Shown here: positions 56,389 through 64,000 of the stretch, piece after piece
How the letters are laid out: each line of letters begins with the position of its first letter
Numbering within the stretch: the first letter of the stretch is position 1
Assembly (NCBI GenBank): GCA_024803745.1
Contig: JANJXV010000017.1
Coordinates: 1,261,001-1,325,000, forward strand
Origin: Megascapheus bottae
Taxonomy: Eukaryota; Chordata; Mammalia; Rodentia; Geomyidae
Length of the DNA: 64,000 bases
Direction of reading: 5' to 3'
Program-made: the position numbers and the translations under genes
The notes under the pieces: generated by a model
Database searches by the model: none
Seen by the model: only the letters and a program-made list of their open reading frames with translations
Told to the model about the DNA's origin: nothing

Positions 56389-58802
56389 TACAGCTTCTTC
56401 AGTTACATTTAAAAGTAAAGTTGTCTCATGGAAATACTTGATAACAAGATATATTGGAATTGGCTATATAAGATGTTTTGTCTATTGTCTGATTTAATTT
56501 TCAACATTTAAAAAAAATTAGAGTATATTTAAGGAAAGTCTTTATTCCCCTTGTACAGATGGATGGCAAAATACAGTTACTGGTAGCAAGAACATAGATT
56601 TCTTCAAAAAGATATGACATCCTGATAAAGTTCATATTATTTTTTGTGAGATTGAATACACTGTGTTATACCAAATATCTCTGAAAATCCAATACATTTA
56701 TTTTACTTCTGCATTCTTTGACATTGGGCAAATACAAATTCCTTCCTTGATGACCTTGTGGTTTTGAAAGGCAAATATATCTGCTGATGCACAATTTTGA
56801 CTTAAGCAGAAATTATTGTTAAATTTGTTTCCTCCCTCAAACAGATGATTTAAATACATTAGCATTTTGGACTTGTGCTGGGGAGCTCAATTTGAACCAA
56901 TCTCAGCCCTCAGAGCAAGACTGCACCCAGACAGAAATACATATAGAAACAAATCGATGGCTACAGGAGTTTTTTTTAAATCAATGCATGCTGGGCAATC
57001 AGACTCACTTATTGCTCCCCAAAATGACCTGCTTAAAGGTAAATGAAGCCTTGTTAGAGCTGAGATAGCGGTACAATCCACATGCTGCAAGTGGTGATCA
57101 CCTTCAACTTTAAGCACTTAATTTAAGATCTCCAATAATTTTAAATTGCTATGTGCGACAAAGAGTGACAGACAGTTACCGGAGTGCTCCAGTATTTTTA
57201 AAACACTTCACTGTTCAGTGTAATATATTTCAGTAGAAAGGTTCACAGCAAGTTGAAGCACATTTCCAAATTAACACTGAAAAATGAAAAGTGACATAGC
57301 AACAAACTTTGAGTAGATTTTTTCCCCTTCCTTTGTATTTCCTCTAGCCCAAAGAAAGAAGAAAGTCTAGTCACTTGTCTTCCTTTTGTATTGAAAGCTT
57401 TGGGGATTTGTCAGGAGCTAAAAATAAGTTTTCTTTTTAAGTATGGCACCCCCTGGCATAGCCACACTTGGCAGTGTTAATTCTCTGTTCAGGGAATCAT
57501 TGAGAAAGGCCCACAGAGCCAAAGAGTCAGACAGCTTACATTAATAGGGACTCTGCAAATCCCAGCTAAACTTTTGAAATACCAGGGGAGGTAACTGAAA
57601 ACTGGGCTAGGAATAAAATCTAGATGGCTCAGGGAACTAAACGTTATGCCAGCTTGTGCTTTTGTGTCCAGACACCTTTTATTGTGGTTGAATTCCTGGG
57701 CAAGCTGAGGGCTATGTTCAAATACCAGATAATTCATTTGTCTCTCCCAGTGGGCCTCATCTGCAGTAGGCTAAGCTCTCTGAGGTGCTGTTCTCTGGAC
57801 ATTATTATTCTGTTTTCTTCCTCGTCTTGCCACTTGCTCCTTTTTTATCTTTGATGTGACACTCTATTACTTTTTTGTATATCTAAATAGCCATGTTTTT
57901 CCCTCTCTTACCTCTTTCCTCCAGGCATTCATCTATATTCATCCAACAATATCCTATCACTTTCTAAGTCCGATTATTTTTGTAATCATATTCCTAATCA
58001 AAAGAATATTTTTTAAAATGAGTTTATTTATATGTAGTTACTCTAAGTGTTTTTGAAAAACTATATGCTTTCAAGTAACTATCACTGTATCAAGAATGTG
58101 AGAAAGACACTTAACTGAATGTCAGTCTTACAAAGTCTGGTGTCTGTCTGATGGCTGGCATACTCTCCAAGATTACAGTTTCGTTAGATGTTGTGCCCAA
58201 GGATCATTCCTCCAGATTTCTTACTGGTCTGAACAATATAATGTTTACATTCACTTCTCATGATCAAGTAAGTTACATTACTTTCCATTGGGTAATTCAA
58301 ATGCATGCACCTCTTCAGTTTGGTTGAATTTTAGAAGCAGACTTTCATCTGTTTTGATGCGTCCCCTGCTCTGCACCATTGTTCTGCTATAGGTAGAAGA
58401 ATTTTGGGCCTTTTGGAACATACCCAGTTTCTATACATTTTTCTCATTTTATTGATGCCTAATTTTCCCTTTGCTAATGAGCAATAATCCCTTCTAATAA
58501 GTCAGGCTTTCAATGCTTGAACCTTGTCACATTTGCAGGTCCCTTTGCAATCAAGCTACCTGTAATTTGCCACCTCAAAACAATTGCCTTGTAATGAAGA
58601 TGAACCATCACTGACTTTATTCCTAAAAAAGTAGTAAAATGCTCCTGCATGGACAGTTCCACTGACCTGGGCCAAGGAAAGCACTGGTCTGTTTTTTGTC
58701 ATTTCAGAAGTGCTGTTTTTATATTCTTCATAAATGATTATGGTAATCTCCACTTAATAGCCTATTTTCAGACTGATGGGGGACCTTGCATTTCCCAAGA
58801 AT
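56389..58802. other. Repeat-free island
   Basis: About 2.4 kb with no recognised mobile element, the longest such stretch in the right half. No exon or RNA gene is recognised. Confidence 0.5.
56830..57300. promoter_or_regulatory. Candidate conserved non-coding element
   Basis: Repeat-free segment with several developmental-factor-like motifs: gagtgacagacagttaccgg (TGACAG, TALE-homeodomain type), taagcacttaatttaagatc (NKX-like CACTTAA) and aatgcatgctgggcaatcag. Inference from motif texture only. Confidence 0.22.
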
Positions 58803-58840
58803 CCAAAGACAGAGAGAGAGACAGAGAGAGAGAGAGAGAA
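58803..58840. repeat. (GA)n microsatellite
   Basis: gacagagagagagacagaga-type run, about 38 bp. Confidence 0.92.
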
Positions 58841-58922
58841 TCCTAGAGACTAGTGGAAGAGCCTAAAATAGCTTCCTACCCTGAATTTTTGAGGTTTTGC
58901 ATTTAATCTAGATATTGTATGC

Positions 58923-59152
58923 TTGTCAGGTGCCACTGGCTCACACATATAATCCTGGAAACCCATGAGGCAAAGATCTGAGCATCGAAGTTCAAAGCAG
59001 GAAAGCCCACAGGACTCTTACCTACAATTAATCACAAAAATGCCTGAAGTGGAGCTGTGGATCAAGAGATAGAGCTCCAGCATTGAGCTAGAAAGCTCAG
59101 GCAGAGTGCTCAGGTCTTAAGTTGAAATTCCAGAACAAGTACAGATACAGGA
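58923..59152 (+). mobile_element. B1-Geo composite SINE
   Basis: Forward copy: ggctcacacatataatcctg, linker acctacaattaatcacaaaa, Geo half (gtggagctgtggatcaagag). Confidence 0.82.
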
Positions 59153-59186
59153 AAATTATATGATTTTTTAAATTTCATTTACATCT

Positions 59187-59615
59187 TTCTTTTTCTCTCA
59201 GATTGGAGTTTGAACTCAGCATCCAATTCTTGCTTATTTTTTTGTCAGTCCTAGGAACTGAACTCAGAGCCTAAGCACTGTCCTTGAGCTTTCCTCAAGG
59301 CTTGAGCTCTATCACTTGAACCACAGCACCACTTCCAGCTTTTCTATGTGTGTGGTACTGAGGAATTGAACTCAGGTCTTCATGCATACTAGGCAAGCAC
59401 TCTTCCACTAGGCCAAACTCCCTGCTCTTGCTTAATTTTTATACTCAAGGTTGGCACTCTAGAACTTGAGCTACATCTCCATCTTAGCTTTTGTTCTGGA
59501 TAATTGGAGATGGAGTCTTGTAGATTTTTCTATTTGAGTTAGCTTCAAACTTCAGTTATCTGGGTCTCAGTCTCATGATCAGCTAAGATTCTAGATGCCA
59601 CACACTCACAACTGG
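59187..59615 (-). mobile_element. B1-Geo composite SINE split by a second SINE
   Basis: The first part is 59187-59236 (gattggagtttgaactcagc) and the second is 59435-59615 (caaggttggcactctagaac; ctggataattggagatggag; B1 half). They join when the nested IDL-Geo copy is removed. Confidence 0.83.
59228..59434 (-). mobile_element. IDL-Geo SINE, nested, with TSD
   Basis: Body 59237-59425 (ttgtcagtcctaggaactga ... ccactaggccaaactccctg), flanked by tcttgctta at 59228-59236 and 59426-59434. Confidence 0.9.
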
Positions 59616-61130
59616 CTTATATCTATCTTTTGTTTGTCAATTTTTGATTTGGTTTTGAGTGACATTTACGTTATTAAATGTGATAATTTTAGCTAGGAAT
59701 TTGCCGTGAATGATGTTGGCTCCAAGGGGTGATGGATTGCAGTGAAAAAGGGAAAGGTGGATATTTTTGCATGAGAGGCTCTTAAGCCCTTGCAAGCAAA
59801 TAAAAATAAATCAGGCTTTGCTTCCGTGGTATTCAGAGGTGACTTCAGGACATGTCCTTGATCTCAGGGAAGGATCCAGTTTCCCATGGAAGCCAAACAT
59901 CTCATGACTTCTGTCTCCCAGCAGCACATAGGAAGAGGGTATGGATTTTCATTTGGTACAATGCTAATAGAGTCATTTGGGTCAGCATCTTGGAGATAAA
60001 ATCTGTTATTCCTTTCTGTGAGGTCATGATTTCTATGCTCAGGAGGCTTGCAAGGAGGCAGGGAATACTCCAGAAGAGGGCTGCTTTGGCCCAGCGCTGC
60101 CTATGCTTTGTGTGTATGTGTATGTGTATGGTGGGGGTTGGGGGAAGTGTGTGTGAGAGAGAAATAGAGAAGAGTGGGAGAGGTATAGTAAGTATGTGAG
60201 AAAGAACTTTTTTTAAAATAAAAGGTGTGAAAGTTAGAATTTTGTACATAAATTTCATTACCCCAAATACAACCCTAAGACTTCTAAATATTTTTTTATT
60301 ATAGTCATTTAACATCAAAAGCAACAACAAACTGAGCTACATACAGGGCTGACCTCAGCCTGGTGATAGACTCACATGGCTTTGATTCTTCCATAATCTG
60401 AACAGAAGGGTGGTATTATATAGACTTGATGGTTTAAAATTGTGCTAAAGAAGCATTTTGCTGACTGGTTTCTTGGCCTTGTTCAATAGCTTACTTACTT
60501 GACTATATGCAAAAGAACCACTAATCTTCAAGACAGAATTTTTTTCAAAACCAGGCAACAATCACTAATCAAGATGCAAGTGCTGCTGATGAGTTGAAAC
60601 CCATGGACTCTGTAAGTGGCATCAGCAGCTTGTACTTTTGTGATCTGAGCTGCATTCAAAGATGAGATGTCACCTTTATTTGAGAACAGGTGAACAACCA
60701 TACAAACTGGAATTTTTGCCTCAGTTCTTGAACAGATATATTCTTTTCTCATAAATTGGCTCAATTCTGCACCTTGCTGTGCAGTAATCTAAGAAGTATT
60801 GACAATCAAGTGGCCTGGTTTCTAACTCTTTACAGCCTTATACCTTTAAATGCCTGTAGGATTTTCTACTTGTTGGCTGCATATAGATGCTTTAACACGG
60901 AAATGTTTAACCTTTCCTTTTATTTACTGTCTTTAAGTGGTTGTAGAGATGGGTTTCAATTCAAAGAATTAATTTATAATTCTTCTTGATCACTACCACC
61001 TCTTTTATTGTTCTCCTCCATCTTTTCTAACCCCATGTCAAACCACATTCTATGGCTCCATTTTCACATCTGTACATTGAATATAATATCTGTATGCATT
61101 CACCTTTCTTCTCTCCATTAATGTGTCCCT
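59616..61130. other. Repeat-poor region
   Basis: No mobile element is recognised. 59690-60105 has balanced composition and could be conserved non-coding DNA. A GT/GA-rich run lies at about 60108-60180. Open frames on both strands (for example 59852-60199) have no recognisable domain. Confidence 0.4.
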
Positions 61131-61160
61131 GTGATGGTTAATCTTCACTGTCAACATAAT

Positions 61161-61434
61161 TGGTTCCTGAAATAGGGGGCAGGGACTGGAAAAAATAGAA
61201 GAGAGACAAACACATTGGGTCCGGGAGGTCTGCAGCCCAGGTAAAAACTGCCGCCTCGTTTATTGTCAACTCCAGGCTTATATCCCTCCTTGAAACCAGG
61301 GAACTTCCAGGTGTTACATTCATATGGTAAATCTCAGGTCATTTAAACAGAATAAGGCCAGAAAACAATAAGACAATAAAGCCATTGTCTGATGCAAATC
61401 AAGGTACAGTTTGATTCCACTCTGGCTCCCAACA
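61161..61434 (-). mobile_element. ERV-like long terminal repeat (probable 3' LTR)
   Basis: On the minus strand a polypurine tract (aaaataaaaacggggga, about 61453-61437) leads into TGTTGGGAGCC at 61434. The LTR then shows a TATA-type box (ggatataagcc, 61285-61275) and a poly(A) signal (aataaa, 61264-61259) about 20 bases further on. It plausibly ends in ...caggaacca at 61161, giving 5'-TG...CA-3' and about 274 bp. The closely spaced TATA box and poly(A) signal imply a short R region, as in class II (ERVK-like) LTRs. The class call is inference. Confidence 0.72.
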
Positions 61435-64000
61435 TATCCCCCGTTTTTATTTTAAAAGAAACACAAGTGTAATTTTTACTCTTTCCTATACCTCTAATTT
61501 ATCCTGTCTCATTTTCCAAAAATGACTCTGGTCCCTTCATCTAAAGGGGATTGATGGGTGGAGATTCAGCTTCTGTGACTTCTTCAAGCTGACTCAGGGG
61601 AGTTGTCTCTGTGCTTGACCAGGGACCTTAAGAAGCCTAGCCTGTTTTATCAAGGGGTTGCAAGGATTAGATATGAGGAACAATAATTTGCTCCAAACTA
61701 GAGATCATATTTAACATTTAACAACTGCACAAACCATCTTTGGCTACAATAGTGTAACTTACTTAGCACCCATTTGCAAAAGCTTTTTCTTGATTGTCTG
61801 GGGAACTAAATCTCTGCAACCTTAACAATGCTTCAGTTGTCAGATCTAAACAGATTAATAAAGACACAAGCCTCAGATCCACAAACTTTTCCTGAATTTG
61901 TGGCTGGTGTCAAAATAAAAAATTCGCTCAATTAGGACTTTAAACTACCCACTATCACAGAAGATTGACAAGTCTCTCCACACAGGGATAAACATCCCAT
62001 TGGCATTTCACTTTGTTGGTTTCTGGATTTGAACTCAGGGTCTGGGCGCTGTCTCTCAGCTCTCCAGCTCAAGGCTAGCACCCTGCCACTGTGAGTCCCG
62101 AGCTTGGTGCTTGAGTGCTTCCCCCAGCTTTTCAGCTGCCACTTCGAGCTCCAAAGCAACTCTGTCCCAGCATCCTGCTGGCAGATTAGACACCACAGTC
62201 TCACAAGGACTTTGCTTTGCCCGGGCAGGCTCAAAACTGCGGCTTTCAGATCAATGAGTCCTACAAAAGGCCACTTTACTCCAATTAGAAGCAACAAGGT
62301 GGTCAACTTAGAAATAGTCTCTAAGCATGATCTTACCTGGAACTTGGTGAGGGCCAAACTTACATCTGAATGAGGATCTGCTGTCCTTCTCCATGGGCCT
62401 TCTGGAGATTGCTATAAAGTAACTTACAAGAATAAGCTGAAATAGCAATTAAGCAACCATTTTGGTAGTCCTAATTTTCCTTGTTTCTTTTTTTGAAACA
62501 AAGCTTTAGGACAACTTTACTTTTAAATTTTGTTCAAAAATCATTTCTAATTGTCTTTAAAACTTTTACACTTTTTAACTTAAACTCTTAACACTTTGGT
62601 CTTTATTTGCATTTGAAAAACCTTTAAGGCTAAAGAAATTCCCTTTGCCTCCAGGCCCCCTAGCCCCCAAGTCACTCCCTTTGCCTTTAGAAGAGGCTTT
62701 TTGTTTTATTCTGCAGTTTAGATTATTACTGCCTAGAACTCCATCAACAGTTTAAACTCAAATAACAGTTTTTCCCTAATGCAAGAATTACAAACATCAG
62801 TGCACCAAAAGTCTAAGTCTGGACTTAGTTTCCTTCCCCCCTCCCTCTTTTTTTTTCAACATTTTATCATCAGATTTCCAGTGTCAGTCAGCAAGAAAAG
62901 ACAGATAGGCAAAGTTTCTGACATTAATGAACAATTTTACATTTAAATCTCTAATACATATCTCCAAACTTTAAAGGTAATAAATCCCAAATTCCCTAAT
63001 ACCTCTGGGTTAAACAGGATACAATGTTTACAATGTAAACAGCTCTAAGTATTACAAAACCAGATTTTTTTTAATGCAGATTTCAGGATCTTTAGAAAAA
63101 TACTTTTTACCAATTTCTCTTTAACACAATGTAATAATCCTTTGAGACATTGTAAAACATTCAAACCTAATATTTTTCTTGAAGTTTTAAGCTTAGATTT
63201 ACCCAATTGCCTTTGTGTTTAAGTATAAATTTATCCATTGTTTTATACAGCATGCTGACAATTTAACCTTGAACATGTTCACTCACTCATTCACACACAT
63301 TCATACTCAAAGATCTTAAAGCGCGCAAATTAATATCGGCCACTCATTTTCCGGAAGTTAGTGTCAAGAGAGCTTTGCCAATTTTACTCTTGCAGGTGAG
63401 AACCAGATTCAAAACAAAACTTTTTGCAAGGCAACTTAGCTGGAATTTATTTTTCCAGGGCTTGTTACAACTGCAGACATGGGGGAGTGGCCATACTAGG
63501 CCCAGAAATGTTCAAATAAATAACAAGGATGTGTGCTTGAGTACACACAGAAAAACCATAAGGATCCATAGTTAGAACTGGTACCAATTTTAAAGACAAA
63601 ACTGGACAAGGAAAAATATGTAACATGAGCAAGACAGAGAAGCGGAGACTTTTAAATAATCAGACATTGACATATAACAAGAAAATTGGACTTAATCAGA
63701 TACACTTAACACAAAAAACATGAGCTCAGATGAATGTTTTCACCAAACAGCTATTTTTAGATTTAGACATGTCTTGCTGGTGGACAAGAAACTCAGAAGG
63801 GGAGGGGGGTCAAGGCGTCCCTTGACCACCCAGGCTTCTATTTTAGGCCCACAGTGCACCTTTTTAAAAAAAATAAAATAAAAAATAAAACAAAACACAG
63901 ACATACAGGGGGACGGCCAAATTTTACTTACCTCTGGAGGCCTTTGCTTTTCACCTGGGCATCTTTTACAAAAAAGGTTCTTAAGAAGAGGGATGGTAAA
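61435..64000 (-). mobile_element. ERV-like internal region, non-coding, continues past window
   Basis: Sequence upstream of the polypurine tract on the minus strand. No gag, pol or env frame is recognisable; the longest minus frame (62357-61932) overlaps a SINE. It may be a non-autonomous or heavily decayed element. A strong splice-donor match (ccagag|gtaagt, GT at 63931-63930) lies near the window edge. No primer-binding site or 5' LTR is seen, so the left boundary of this call is firmer than its extent. Confidence 0.5.
62012..62258 (-). mobile_element. B1-Geo composite SINE variant inside the ERV-like element
   Basis: Reverse Geo half (tctggatttgaactcagggt; ccagctcaaggctagcaccc) and B1 half (ttgcccgggcaggctcaaaa) separated by about 110 bp of extra sequence (62093-62200) not seen in other copies. 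Confidence 0.7.

Noticed and set aside
61130..61160. Target-site duplication for the ERV-like LTR
   Set aside because: The other end of the element is outside the window, so no duplication can be tested; tgtgatggttaatcttcact looks like older repeat sequence.
61932..62357. 141-codon minus frame as a retroviral protein
   Set aside because: Most of it overlaps a SINE inside the ERV-like element; no retroviral motif is visible.

Overview
This is a gene-poor stretch of mammalian nuclear DNA, and I find no intact protein-coding gene in it. Its repeats point to a rodent of the superfamily Geomyoidea (kangaroo rats, pocket mice, pocket gophers). The clearest marker is a dimeric SINE with a tRNA-Ala/ID-like left half and a right half ending in a 'cacttgagccacagcaccacttctggc'-type block when read in reverse. 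This matches the IDL-Geo family, which is described as restricted to geomyoids. I name the group from this SINE; I cannot name the species.

Most of the recognisable sequence is retrotransposon. LINE-1 copies fall into three 3'-UTR lineages, called A, B and C here, plus older relics including a pan-mammalian L1M-like piece. Type A (G-rich purine tract, ends in attacaataaaa) looks youngest and has near-perfect target-site duplications (TSDs). Type B (tgttggaaatgtactttacaacttgggagg) is older and includes one 5.2 kb element with relics of both ORFs (37140-42305). Type C is a 2.4 kb ORF2 copy at 5412-7848. About 28 SINE copies are present, either IDL-Geo or a second composite (B1-like left half joined to the same Geo right half). 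Many sit inside L1s or inside each other. The right end (61161-64000) holds a minus-strand LTR with a polypurine tract and apparently non-coding internal sequence of an endogenous-retrovirus-like element that runs off the window.

Layout: 1-5400 L1 end, SINEs and diverged sequence; 5412-7848 type C L1; 8-13 kb old L1 relics and SINEs; 14-15.7 kb an L1 nested in a SINE; 19.5 kb a 7SL RNA pseudogene; 21.9-26.8 kb a deep nest of L1s and SINEs with a 5S rRNA fragment; 27-33 kb ancient L1, microsatellite, SINEs and an inverted L1; 34-37 kb mostly unrecognised; 37-49.4 kb L1-rich; 49.6 kb a perfect tandem duplication; 51.2-53 kb, 56.4-58.8 kb and 59.7-61.1 kb repeat-poor islands that may hold conserved regulatory DNA; 61.2-64 kb the ERV-like element.

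The most informative signals are records of how L1 machinery works in this lineage. There are two tailless small-RNA retrocopies with perfect TSDs (7SL and 5S). Five L1s have 5' inversions (twin priming). Four L1s have 16-20 nt non-L1 tags between the first A-run and the TSD, consistent with very short 3' transductions. One L1 inversion junction is present twice, 1.5 kb apart. I did not find a novel gene system, and nothing here should be read as one.
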